From: Gonocerus acuteangulatus
Lineage: Eukaryota; Arthropoda; Insecta; Hemiptera; Coreidae
Direction: 5' to 3'
Length of the DNA stretch: 64,000 bases
Assembly: GCA_946811695.1 (NCBI GenBank)
Contig: OX328124.1
Span: forward strand, 28,700,148-28,764,147
The translations under genes and the position numbers were made by a program. Shown here in pieces: positions 11,430 to 20,794 of the stretch (positions are counted from its first letter, which is position 1; each line of letters opens with the position of its first letter). A model generated the notes under the pieces. That model did no database searches. It was not told the DNA's origin and saw only the letters and a list, made by a program, of their open reading frames with translations.

Positions 11430-11912
11430 TTGTTATATTGTAACGAAACTCAAAATACGTCTTGGTTATCTAATTAGAAAGAAGTATTGTAAAAATGAAG
11501 TAAATCGGACTATCGCAAGAGAGGTCTACTTTGAACTATGATAGAATAGAGCTCCCAGCGAAACGTAAGTTATAAAAGCTGCCGCTAGGTGCCTCTGTCT
11601 TGATATTACTTCCCAAATCTAACGCTAGGCGTTCTGTATCCCGTTCCTGCCTTAGGGGAAAGTGTGAAGTTTTCGAGTATTTATTAAGTAGTTTAGTACC
11701 AAGCATACACAAATCTCTGCAAGGAGATTATTTAAAACATTAATAATTAAAATAATTTGATTGTGTTGCTCATTAAAAATGTAAAAGATCAGAACTATTC
11801 ACGTTTTTATTTTATTTATATAGGTTATTTTTTTGCAAATTATTCAAGAATGCAGACTACACTTCCTAAATTCTTTGGAAAGTGCTTAGTTATGCAGCTT
11901 CTGCGTGACGGA
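11430..11912 (-). mobile_element. Hel-B family fragment with 5' end
   Basis: The right end (GGAAAGTGCTTAGTTATGCAG, then CTGCGTGACGGA) is the Hel-B 5' terminus in reverse. The preceding 450 bp follow the internal order of the copies at 1450-2546 and 63375-64000. The hairpin 3' end is absent, so this is a diverged, truncated copy. Confidence 0.6.
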
Positions 11913-12272
11913 CTTTTAATCACTTAATGTTTATTTTTATAAACATTATACTTTATGTTCGGACTTTTAATCGGTAATGTTTATTTTGATTATTTTTTTT
12001 TTTTTTTTTTTTTTTTGTATTACTTAATAATAATTATTTATGATGAATAGATACAGAAAGAAAATTTTAAAATAAAATTATAATTTTTATAAATAGTTTA
12101 TATTCATGTTTAAAATTTTTGGAATACACACATATTCTGTTTGTAAATTATTATTTGTCGATTTGCTTTAATTAATTCTATTATTAAAACCGCGAAAATT
12201 ATTAGAACCATAGTCATATTTTATGTTTGTAATTTATTTGTTAAATAAACATCCTTATTCATTCATTAATTC
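11913..12272. other. Unassigned AT-rich DNA
   Basis: Contains a T tract (11993-12016). No gene is visible. Confidence 0.4.
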
Positions 12273-12384
12273 GGTCAACGACCATAGCCATGTTGAATGC
12301 ACACGTTCTCGTTGATCACCGAAGTTAAGCAACGTCGGGCGTAGCCAGTACCTGCATCTGTGACCACCCACTTGATGTTGGCAT
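12273..12384 (+). pseudogene. 5S rRNA-derived sequence
   Basis: The order of blocks is that of arthropod 5S rRNA: TCAACGACCATA, TGTTGAATGCA, GTTCTCGTTGATCACCGAA, then TTAAGCAACGTCGGG (internal promoter A-block region), AGTACCTGCATCTG, TGACCACC, and a final TGTTGGCAT. It is about 112 bases against a usual 119-120. The segment between TGACCACC and TGTTGGC is shortened and altered, and the 5' stem is weakened. I take it as a 5S pseudogene or a 5S-derived SINE head rather than a working gene. Confidence 0.75.
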
Positions 12385-12429
12385 TATAAAAGGTTGGACA
12401 CCTGTAGATAGCGCGGCGTTAATAAACCA

Positions 12430-12981
12430 GGGTCTTTTGTATAATAAGCATACGCTTTTCAAGAACTAGTAACAGTTACTCATTTTATTATTATTTGGAA
12501 CATATGATTCACCTCTAACCTAATTCTGTATTTAAACGCATTCATTTATCAGATTTACATGAAAAACACTAATAATGAATTTGCTTAAGTTAAGCACTAT
12601 CCAGTAAATCATAGTGAAAATTTTGTAGATCCCATTACTAGAGCCCACACACAGAGAATTGAGTCTTTGTGGGCTAGTTTGAAGCGAAGGAACAAGATTG
12701 AATGCGGAACAAGTAGGGCATTATTGGATTCATATTTGTGTGAATTTGTGTGGAGAAGAAGATATGAGAAGGAAGACCTATTTCATAAAATATTGCATTC
12801 AATGATTGAATATTGGCCACCTTCAGCATGATTTATTTTGTTCAGTATCAAATAAAGTTATTTTCTTTTTTATAAACAAGCATTTATCTTGTTCTGTAAA
12901 CATAACCTAGAGTTTAGTAAAGTAACAGTAGAGTAACTGTTACTAGTTCTTGAAAAGTGTATGCTTATTATACAAAAGACC
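12430..12981 (+). mobile_element. Merlin-type DNA transposon, internally deleted
   Basis: The terminal inverted repeats are about 51 bp: GGGTCTTTTGTATAATAAGC at the left and its near-exact complement at 12931-12981. The interior keeps the C-terminal part of an ISXO2-like transposase (12604-12831). No 8-9-bp target duplication is visible. The right flank is receptor copy II, while the left flank is 5S-like DNA, so at least one flank was replaced after insertion. Confidence 0.8.
12604..12831 (+). pseudogene. ISXO2-like/Merlin transposase C-terminal fragment
   Basis: A 75-codon frame ending in TGA reads VNHSENFVDP, AHTQRIESLW, GTSRALLDSYLCEFVWRRR and then EKEDLF. These are hallmarks of the C-terminal half of the DDE domain in ISXO2-like transposases (Merlin superfamily), which cut and paste elements with ends like those seen here. 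An upstream TAA at 12586-12588 and the short element length show that the rest of the gene is gone, so the fragment is non-functional. Confidence 0.85.
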
Positions 12982-13475
12982 CGGTGCTCAATATATAGCT
13001 TGAACACACGAGCAGTATAATGTCTGGGTGGTAGAAGAACAAAACGATAAACAAGCAAAAGAGTAAACAACCAACAAATATTATAACAATTAATAGTACA
13101 AATAAAAGAATTCCGCTGGAAGAATGGCGCTTTATATCTTTTTCTCTTATAATTCGATCGAAATTAAACATTATTTCTTTTAGAATTTCTACATTCCTAA
13201 GCAAAATTATCCAGGACAAAAAGTTACCAAATACACCCAATAGAATTCGCGAGTGTTCTAAAATTAAATACATTTCAGTGTCTCGGCTGTCCAGAGGATC
13301 ATAAGAATTATTTGAAATGAAATATGGCGCTAAAAATAATATCGATATAAATGAATGAAAAATTGTCAAAAAAAGTTTCCATTTTTTTTATCAAATATTT
13401 CTCGTCAAAAGGAAGAGTACAAGAAAAGGTTATAAACCCCCGAATAAAGGAAATGAGTGTTGTTTTCTTCGTCAT
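12982..13475 (-). pseudogene. Gustatory-receptor-like pseudogene (copy II)
   Basis: Almost identical to the first part of copy III (16229-17089), starting at the equivalent ATG (13473-13475). A run of eight T on the plus strand (13382-13389), against seven in copy III, shifts the frame after about 31 codons. The remaining 134 codons (12968-13369) are otherwise open. The copy stops abruptly at the Merlin terminus, losing everything from the fourth transmembrane segment on. About 125 bp of 5' flank (13476-13603) also match copy III, so this is a segmental duplication rather than a retrocopy. The frameshift could be a sequencing error in a homopolymer, but the truncation is real in this assembly. 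Confidence 0.8.
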
Positions 13476-13603
13476 TTCTCTCATATTGAATTGTAAGACT
13501 TGGACGAAAGGTACTTTATTGATCGGGTATTATCAGATATTGTAACAATATATTATGAAATTAAATAATGAATTATTTATTCCTAATTCCATTGGAAATT
13601 TGA

Positions 13604-14035
13604 TATACAAAGATGGCACCAAAACTAAGGATGGCGGTGGTTATACAGTAGTGGATATTGCCAGTATACAAATGTTAGTTCAATACAAAACTTCTATTCC
13701 CGCAATGCAATCATTTCAGACCTTATTACAGGAATAGATTATCATTACAAAATAAATCGACACGTCACTCTCTGCTCGAGCCACAATAATATAAGCGGGA
13801 GCGATAAAGGGGATTTAGCAGCGAAAAAAGCAATTCAAGATGGCTTGGAAAACCTCGTCTCAAGACATTAGGCGAGATGAGGTGGTTATGTCGAGAGTAC
13901 GAATTGGCCATACTAGTATCACCCATGCTTACTTATTCGAGCGGGAAGGAAGGCCTGAATGTACAGTATGTGGTGAAGACCCATCCATCTACTATATATT
14001 TGTCAAATACCACTCACTTACTCACTGACCTATCT
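13604..14035 (+). pseudogene. LINE 3' remnant: RNase H and C-terminal motif
   Basis: Degenerate pieces of a Jockey/R1-type ORF2 C-terminus in order: an RNase H start (IYKDGTKTKDGGGYT, 13609-13653), the later helix block (HNNISGSDKGDLAAKKAI, about 13780-13835) and the terminal SRVRIGHTSITHAYLF with C..C (13890-13990). They lie in at least two frames separated by stops. The element begins exactly where homology between the receptor 5' flanks of copies II and III ends, so it probably inserted after the duplication. Confidence 0.8.
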
Positions 14036-14541
14036 TCGCCTAGCCCAAACTGCTCGACAGAAAAATTTGAAATTTTGCATGGACGCTCCCTTTAGGTTGT
14101 AAACACTCTCTAAGAAAGGATTTTTTCAAATTCGATTTTTTAAGTATCTTTAGAGGGGTTTGAGTTTTTAGTTTTAAATAGAACATGCTCGCCTAGGCAG
14201 AATGCGTTGCTAGGACGATAACAGCTGTTACCGTAATGTATCTATTCCATAGTACTATTCTTGATTTTGGTTAATTTCAACTATGATGGCAGCCCTTGAA
14301 TTACTAGAAATAAACTGTCCCTCATAGAGTTTACGCTATGAGGAACAAAATCACCATTTTAATTGTGGTTCATTTCAACTTGTCCCCTATAGAGTTTTCC
14401 TGGTGATGGTCCATCCGAGGTATAATAACCTGAACCCTTGCACAGCCTCCTCACTCATCAGCATCCCCAGTCACAACAATTCTTGGTAATGCTCGCAATT
14501 ATAATGGGTGTTTCCAAATGACATCTGAGAAACAAAATTTT
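14036..14541. other. Unassigned DNA
   Basis: Nothing recognised. Confidence 0.4.
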
Positions 14542-14583
14542 TTAAATTTTAACGTAAATTTATTATTGAAAACGAATTTTAAC
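14542..14583 (-). mobile_element. SINE-2 tail fragment
   Basis: AAATTTTAACGTAAATTTATT matches the 3' tail of the SINE-2 copies at 24156 and 44421. The body is not recognisable, so the call is tentative. Confidence 0.35.
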
Positions 14584-14830
14584 CTGTACTGGTATAACTC
14601 CTATTACTGGTAACCTATAGCTAACGGGTTACCTCTAGATTATCTGTTCGTTGACACTGGCCCGGAGCGCACCACTGTCAAGAAAAATTATACGGGAACC
14701 GTGCTATAATAAACTGAAAACAATTATAGAGAAGCGTTAATTTCAATAATACATTATTTAAGGCAATAAAAAAACTACTTATCTGCCGTGACGAAGCAAG
14801 GGTATTGAACTAGTACTTAATAAAAAAAAG

Positions 14831-15976
14831 TCCGACTCGCAGGAACTGCATCATCTTTGCGCGGTTCCGTTCTTATCTCTAGACTCATTTAAAATGATTA
14901 AAATAGAAGCTGTTATTATTTTGGGTCCACATTTCTAGAAAACATGAAGATTAGATAGTTAGCCGTCGAGGTGATAAGTAAAGATGGAATGGTTGGGATT
15001 CGGCTAAAGAAACCTCAATACGATTTTTGTTAAAAAATCTATATTTAGGACGTTTCAGCTACTCATTGGTAGCCTTCGTCGGCATTTAAAATGCCGGAAG
15101 GCAGAGGAGGACCAAAGTTGACAGTTCCATCTTTACTTTCAAGAAAGGTCTTATTTACGATCTTACCTGGATAGTCCAACCCGCCATAGGAAGGACCCCG
15201 CTAGGCAGTTGAAAAGTTATATCTCCATATAGTCCATATCTCTAAGATTAAATTGTTTTTCTTAACCCGATTTATTATCAAATACATTATCCAACTATAA
15301 GCAATTAAAAAATAACAAGGAATAAAAACAGACAAAAAGAACAGTTCGAATAAGCGAAATCAATTACTTTAAAGTTTTAAGCTCTTATTTCTCCGATTGA
15401 CATCGTCTAATCAAAACTTTCATCAGAATCTTTTTGGTAGAGCATTTCGTAAGCTTTCTAATGGTATTCTTCCGTTTACCAAGATTCTCAACCTTTTTCG
15501 AGATATTAAGGAAAGTATACAAAGTTACCAAAACGTTTTGTCTGTTAATAAAATATTTTATTCTAACCCTTCCTTAACTCCAAACGTAACCAAAATTTCA
15601 ACATATTAGTTTTGATGAATGTAGAACATGCAGAAAATGTTTCAACTGAATCCCATGATTCTAAGTACCCAAACCAAAAGCGGTATTCAAAAACTATTTT
15701 TCCAATTTTCTCGAAAACGGTTAAAGCTATCGCCTTGAAAATGGTTTCATTCGTTTTCCTAGCCCAAGAAGCCTATAAAACGAGTACTTACAAGCTTATG
15801 AACTCAAAAACGTAAGCGTTACGATTTTTTTTGCTCGAATTTCGCCCCAAACGCCATCTTCCAGTGGGCGGATTCTGCTGGTTAACGAACTTGACCTTTC
15901 AAATTGGACGACGGATTTTTGTACCAAATTTCATCAAAATCGGACCATAAGGGAAGCCAGAAATGAGCGAACAGAC

Positions 15977-16038
<62 letters not shown>

Positions 16039-16180
16039 TATAAAAATTTTAACCACCGTTATTTTCGGTCTCTAGGGGTTCTGAAACGCGAAATTTTCTA
16101 GTCGGCACTTCCGGATTGTTTCATTGTATCAACCCTATAAGCGGGGTTCCTCCCTATGGGGGAGGGAGGAACCGCGCTAA
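14831..16180 (+). mobile_element. Hel-A family element, full length (1350 bp)
   Basis: The 5' end is TCCGACTCGCAGGAACTGCA, followed at once by the internal repeat GCGCGGTTCC. The 3' end is the hairpin GGTTCCTCCCT-ATGGGGG-AGGGAGGAACC and GCGCTAA, which contains the inverted copy GGAACCGCGC. A (TA)n block occupies 15980-16034. The middle is low-complexity TTTTCGAGAAAA-type sequence repeated several times. The 3' end lies 48 bp from the splice donor of receptor copy III, within its presumed intron. No protein is encoded. I infer a non-autonomous Helentron (HINE-like). Confidence 0.65.
15980..16034. repeat. (TA)n inside Hel-A
   Basis: Pure TA dinucleotides at the fixed internal position of the family. 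Confidence 0.9.
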
Positions 16181-16228
16181 AAAAGAAAAAAAAACTCCCT
16201 GTAGTAACAATAGAAAAGTACAACTCAC

Positions 16229-17089
16229 CACCAATTGGATTTTAGAAACAGCGATGATCATCAACAGAAGAAGGAGTAAACAATTTAGCAAATTTAGAAG
16301 CCATGCAGCAAAAATTTCAATCGCAAGCAAGTTTTCAAAACGTTTAAATCCAAAATGGAAAACTAAAAAACCTTCCTTCAATATATTCAGCATGTACAAT
16401 AGACTCCAAGAGATATAGAACATGAAATGGAAGCGGTATATATTCAAGAATTGGTCTTTCATAGTGACAACCTCGTAGAAATTCTTGACAGCTTCTTCTG
16501 GAGTATCACAGCAGAGTATGGCAGAAAATATGTCACGTAACGACTCGTGGAATAGAACGATTTGACATAAAAAACTTATGCAGTATACATATGAAATGGT
16601 GCTCAATATATAGTTTGAACCCACGAGAACTATAATGTCTGGGTGGTTGAAGAAGAAAACGATAAACACGCAAAAGAGTAAACAACCAACAAATATTGTA
16701 ACAATTAATAGTACAAATAAAAGAATTCCGCTGGAAGAATGGCGCTTTATATCTTTTTCTCTTATAATTCGATCGAAATTCAACTTTATTTCTTTTAGAA
16801 TTTCTACATTCTTAAGCAAAATTATCCAGGATAAAAAGTTCCCAAATACACCCAAGAGAATTCGCGAGTGTTCTAAAATTAAATACATTTCAGTGTCTCG
16901 GCTGTCCAGAGGATCATAAGAATTATTTGAAATGAAATATGGCGCTAAAAATAATATCGATATAAATGAATGAAAAATTGTCAAAAAAAGTTTCCATTTT
17001 TTTATCAAATATTTCTCGTCAAAAGGAAGAGTACAAGAAAATGTTATAAACCCCCGAATAAAGGAAATGAGTGTTGTCCTCTTCGTCAT
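16229..17089 (-). CDS. Gustatory-receptor-like protein, large first exon (copy III)
   Basis: An open exon of 287 codons from ATG (17087-17089) to a phase-0 GTGAGT donor (16223-16228). Read past the donor, the frame stays open for another 24 codons into the Hel-A end, which is not coding. The N-terminus RGFITFSCTLPFDEKY precedes hydrophobic segments at about residues 34-54, 77-93, 121-147, 151-182, 218-245 and 254-281. The loop EEAVKNFYEVVTMKDQFLN lies before the fifth. A large first exon followed by phase-0 introns and a short exon for the seventh segment is the usual plan of insect gustatory receptors, which are cation channels of taste neurons. The final exon was not found, and a Hel-A element starts 48 bp downstream of the donor. 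An odorant-receptor relative is the alternative. It may be functional only if a distal exon exists. Confidence 0.7.
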
Positions 17090-17250
17090 TTCTCACATAT
17101 TGAATTGTAAGACTCGGACGAAAGGTACTTTATTGATCGGGTATTATCAGATCTTATTAAATTGAAATTAAATAATGAATTATTTATTCCTGATTCCATT
17201 GGTAAATTAATAGTCTAAACCTTGTAGCGCGTTGGTTTTATTTTAAAAAA

Positions 17251-17627
17251 TCCGACTCGCAGGAACTGCTTCATCTTAGTGCGGTTTCGTTCATATCTCT
17301 TCTAGTGCTATTAGTAAAGGAATAGTAGCAGTTATTGGTGGGGTTTGATCTTTCGAGAAAAAAATGAAATTAAATCTCGAAAAGAAAATATATTTAAGGC
17401 GTCACAACAGGAAATGACAGCATCATAAGCGACTTCCCCCATCTCAACGTTGGTTCTTGGAAAAACTATAACTCTGTATCACATTTTCTTGCCTTGTTTT
17501 AGTAAAATACGATTTTTACTGTTAAATTCAATTAAAATTAGTAACAACTAATTAAAACGTTACGTAATACCTACAAAAACCCGTTCAATGGGGCAAAACT
17601 AATTATTTCGAACTTTCAATCCCTTAT
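17251..17627 (+). mobile_element. Hel-A family 5' end fragment
   Basis: Begins TCCGACTCGCAGGAACTGC with the GTGCGGTTTCG variant of the internal repeat, then diverges. It lies in the 5' flank of receptor copy III and abuts the reverse-oriented fragment at 17628. Confidence 0.6.
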
Positions 17628-17766
17628 TTAGCGCGGTTCCTCCCACCCTTCATAGGGAGGAACCCCGCTTATGAGGTTCACCTCATGATAAAATCCGGAA
17701 GTGCCGACTAGAAACTTTTACGTTTTGGAACCCCTAGAGAACGAAAATAACGGCGGTTTAAATTTG

Positions 17767-17808
<42 letters not shown>

Positions 17809-18130
17809 AAAATCTTTCGTCTAATTTGAAAGGTCAAGTTCGTTAACCAGCAGAATCCGAGCACCGGAATATGGTTTTTGGAGCGAAATTCGCGCGAAAA
17901 AAATCGTTTTGCTTACTTCATATGCATGCAAGTACTCGTTTTATAGGTCTATTACCCTATAAAAGCGAATGAAACCATTTTCAAGGCGATAGCTTTAACC
18001 GTCTTCGAGAAAAGTGGAAACATATTTGTTGAATCAAGTTTCTGGTTTGGGTACTTAGAATCATGGGATTCATTTAGAATATTTTCTGCACGTTTGAAAT
18101 TCATGTAAACAAAGATATTCATTCTCATTT
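17628..18130 (-). mobile_element. Hel-A family fragment with 3' hairpin end
   Basis: Starts with the reversed terminus TTAGCGCGGTTCCTCCC and the hairpin partner AGGGAGGAACCCCGC, then CCGGAAGTGCCGACTAGAAA, a (TA)n block (17770-17806) and the TTCGTTAACCAGCAGAATCCG segment. It fades out near 18130. The 5' end is missing. Confidence 0.7.
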
Positions 18131-18548
18131 TGGTTACGTCAAGTCCTTGGATTTATCTGTAATTTACAGAATGTTTATCATTCAAAAATGATTTGTTATT
18201 TGTCAGGATTATAAAATAAGTAATCTTATTTGGGGATTAAATTATCTAATGCTACATTTAACCAAGATTTCTGTAAAAACCAGACAAGCCCATAAGTTTT
18301 TTTTAAAATATTTTCTCAAGTATCCTCTTAAAAAATGTATGTATTTTATTTGCAATGCAAAGGTGTTATTTTAACAATAGCAGGTATAAAATCAATTTTC
18401 ATTTCATCCAGCACGCATGAAGCTAAGCATTTTCTTTAAGTTTCTGAAAATTTTAGTTTAACCATTAAAAATATGTTCTGTGATACATAAAGAGTTCGAA
18501 ACATATCTCATTATCAGTGGAAGTCTTAAAAAGCTCTAAGGTAGAGAG
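18131..18548. other. Unassigned AT-rich DNA
   Basis: Nothing recognised. Confidence 0.4.
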
Positions 18549-19165
18549 GTTTACCTGTACAGGGTACTTGTGCAGGCAAACCGGAGCGCATGTGCCAGCC
18601 ACTTCCGCCAGACCTATGCAGGCAAACCGGAACGCGTGTGCCAGCCACTTCCGTCAGACCTGTGCAAGCAAACCGAAGCGCGTGTGCCAGCGACTTTGGT
18701 CAGACCTGTGCAGGCGAGCCGGAGCGCGTGTGCCAGCCACTTCCGTCAGACCTGTGCAGGCGTAGTGACTTGTACAGGTGACCGGAGAAGAATCGAAATT
18801 CAAGTCTTTTTAGCTGCGCAGGCGAGTAGACCTGACCGTGTGTGTGAGTCATCCAGTAACCCTGCACAGGCGTGAGGTTAGCTTTGGCGAATACTCTCTG
18901 CACTCGCGTGCCATAGCCCGCTCTACATTGTTTAGCTGGGTTAAAGTCATCGTGTCTGTCCGAAAACGGAATCGAAGTCTCATTGAAATTTACAGATCAG
19001 AACCCTGTTTGCGATTTCGTCTTTTTTTGCTAGTAATAACCACTAACAAACCGCACCAAAGCAATCACGTCATCTTGTCGGCTCGCCATTTCTGTACTGT
19101 AGCAATCCTTCACTTTTCTGGCTTATCGCAGCTTATGTGAGCTCTTGCCTGTTCAGGTAAACCGG
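18549..19165. mobile_element. Possible inverted-repeat element with GC-rich ends
   Basis: GGTTTACCTGTACAGG (from 18549) is matched in reverse by CCTGTTCAGGTAAACC near 19148-19163. The region between is GC-rich compared with its flanks and carries the 46-bp tandem array. I see no target duplication, and further partial copies of the motif (19180-19200) blur the right edge. The superfamily is unknown. Confidence 0.4.
18572..18755. repeat. 46-bp tandem repeat, 4 copies
   Basis: Units start GCAGGCAAACCGGAGCGC and end CAGACCTGT, with starts at 18572, 18618, 18664 and 18710. The open frames over it on both strands come from the repeat and are not genes. Confidence 0.9.
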
Positions 19166-20288
19166 ATTGTCTACCTACAGGTACACCTTTCCGGTAAACC
19201 GTAACGTGTATGACCGGCCTTAGAAAAGAGAATCCGTTTCCATTCACGTATGCTTACGGTGTTTACTAATATTTGTCGTTTGTCACTGAAAAAGAACCTC
19301 TTTACACGTAGGCACAAGTGCTTAGAAGACAAGCTTCAAAGGCTAAACTGGTATTAAACTGGTGAAAACTAGACATGATTTACCCAATGTAAACGAGATT
19401 AAGAGCAATCACATAAATGTTTACAATTAAAAGAGAAGCATAACTCACCTCGAATTGGATTTTTGAAACAGCGATGTTCATCACCGTAAGAATGAGTGAA
19501 TAATATACCAAGTATGTAAACCATAATAAAGAAAGCTCAATCATAACCACGTTCTCAAATCTTTTAAACTCCAAATGTACGTTTAAAAACAATTCTTTCC
19601 AACGTTCTACCATGTACTACAAAATCCATGAGACATAGAACATAAAATGAAAGCGGTAAATGTTCAGGAATTCTTCTTTCATGGTCGCTACCTCGTGGGA
19701 ATTCTTCACTGCTTCCTCTGGCTTATGGCAGCGGAGTATTGCAGAAGATACGTCACAAATAGATTCGTGGAACAGAACTATTTGACATAAAAAGCTATAA
19801 GTCCAATAAGTTTGTGTAATGTTAACCAGGATTTGGTTGGAAATACCGAGCACAAGTACTTCCGGTTGCCCAACAAACAGAACAAAACTCGCTGCATATT
19901 GTGGCAATTAACATTATTAATAAGACAATTCCACGGGAAGAATCGGGCTTTATTTCTTGTTCACTTATAATTTGATCATATTTGAACTTTATTACAGCAA
20001 CAACTGCTTTATTTTTAATCAGAATTATCCAAGCTACAAAATTACTGAATATTCCTAAGATAATTCGCGGATAGTCTAAAATATAGTACATTTCTGTTTC
20101 TAGGTTGTCTGCTAAAGTGCAATGCAGAGAAATTAAATATTGACCCAAAACTAATATCGACATAAATGAATGCAAGAATGTCGAAAGAACTCTCCGTTTT
20201 GTTAGAGAATATTTCTCATCAAAATGAAAAGTACAAGAAAATACAAATATTATAGTTTTCTGGTATTGACCGTGTCACAAATTTCTTT

Positions 20289-20328
20289 GCCGACGTTTCG
20301 CTAGTCATACTGCCAGCTTCCTCAGGGC
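20289..20328 (-). ncRNA. Hammerhead ribozyme motif, left arm
   Basis: Minus strand reads GCC-CTGAGGA-A, then GCTGG...CTAGC (stem II with one G-U), GAAA, C-G, TC and GGC. GCC/GGC forms a short stem I, and the ACGT around GAAACGTC gives the two-pair palindromic stem III seen in minimal Penelope hammerheads, which are thought to need a dimer. Cleavage would follow GTC. Activity is not shown by sequence alone. Confidence 0.6.
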
Positions 20329-20421
20329 TTAGTCTAAAAATGAGGATGTTCTTCTAGTTGTTCAGTATAAATACTCGTCTTTGTATTCATCCGCGGGCGT
20401 AATCTGCTCTTCCATGTATCT

Positions 20422-20517
20422 GATTGGTTGGTCCCTATTGCCATTCTTAACCGCCTTCACATGTTCAGAGATTCTTGTACATACCAATCTACCTGTTTGC
20501 CAAATTACTGTGTATGT
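20422..20517 (-). pseudogene. GIY-YIG endonuclease remnant of a Penelope-like ORF
   Basis: About 32 residues in the spacer between the inverted arms read WQTGRLVCTRISEH followed by VKAVKNGN. This matches the GQTGR...TRI.EH core of Penelope-like C-terminal GIY-YIG endonucleases. The reverse transcriptase and most of the nuclease are missing. The flanking residues of the surrounding reading frame come from the arms and are not nuclease. Confidence 0.7.
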
Positions 20518-20614
20518 AATCAGATACATGGAAGAGCAGATTACGCCCGCGGATGAATACAAAGACGAGTATTTATACTGAACAACTAGAAGAACATCCT
20601 CATTTTCAGACTAA

Positions 20615-20654
20615 GCCCTGAGGAAGCTGGAAGTATGACTAGCGAAACGTCGGC
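20615..20654 (+). ncRNA. Hammerhead ribozyme motif, right arm
   Basis: Mirror copy of the left-arm motif on the plus strand: GCC 20615-20617, CTGAGGA 20618-20624, stem II GCTGG 20626-20630 with CTAGC 20639-20643, GAAA 20644-20647, cleavage-site GTC 20649-20651 and GGC 20652-20654. The core bases are all present. The stem II loop differs by one base from the other arm. Confidence 0.6.
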
Positions 20655-20794
20655 AAAGAAATTTGTGACACGGTCAATACCAGAAGACTATGATATTTGT
20701 AATGACTCGGACCGTGGAAGCCTAAGAGTTAAAAAGTACAAGAAAATGTTCTAAATCCCTTAATAATGGAAATGAGTGAAGCTTTCATCGCCAT

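Larger units (their letters stand above)
20243..20731 (-). mobile_element. Penelope-like element fragment with inverted arms
   Basis: A 489-bp insertion in receptor copy IV, flanked by a 16-bp duplication AAAAGTACAAGAAAAT (20227-20242 and 20732-20747). Two arms of about 180 bp (20243-20424 and 20517-20703) are near-perfect inverted copies around a 92-bp centre. On the minus strand the centre encodes a GIY-YIG endonuclease remnant. The arms carry hammerhead-ribozyme motifs. Inverted terminal segments, variable target duplications, a GIY-YIG domain and hammerhead motifs are all known Penelope-like features. Confidence 0.8.
19449..20794 (-). pseudogene. Gustatory-receptor-like pseudogene (copy IV), split by a Penelope-like element
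   Basis: Starts at ATG 20792-20794 (MAMKASLISIIKGFRTFSCTF), is interrupted by a 489-bp insertion (20243-20731), and resumes with SCTFHFDEKYSLTKR on the other side. The coding trace continues through second- and third-transmembrane blocks (ETEMYYIL, 20060-20110), a frameshift near 19900, YSFLCQIVLFHESICDV and EEAVKNSHEVATMKEEFLN, and an in-frame TAG (19617-19619). It ends with NIAVSKIQFE at a phase-0 GTGAGT donor (19443-19448). The same donor, phase and motif in copies I, III and IV show common descent. The copy is dead by insertion, frameshift and stop. Confidence 0.8.

Noticed and set aside
12273..12384. Functional 5S rRNA gene
   Set aside because: Shortened and altered 3' half and weakened terminal stem; single copy in the window.
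16154..16228. Last 24 codons of the 311-codon frame
   Set aside because: They follow a good GTGAGT donor conserved in the paralogues and run into the Hel-A terminus, so they were not included in the exon.
16229..17089. Odorant-receptor (7tm_6) assignment
   Set aside because: The large first exon, phase-0 intron before the last segment and loop pattern fit gustatory receptors better. It is not excluded without a profile search.
20362..20581. Two identical 66-codon frames on opposite strands
   Set aside because: The identity results from the inverted arms of the Penelope-like insertion. Only the central GIY-YIG segment on the minus strand is meaningful.
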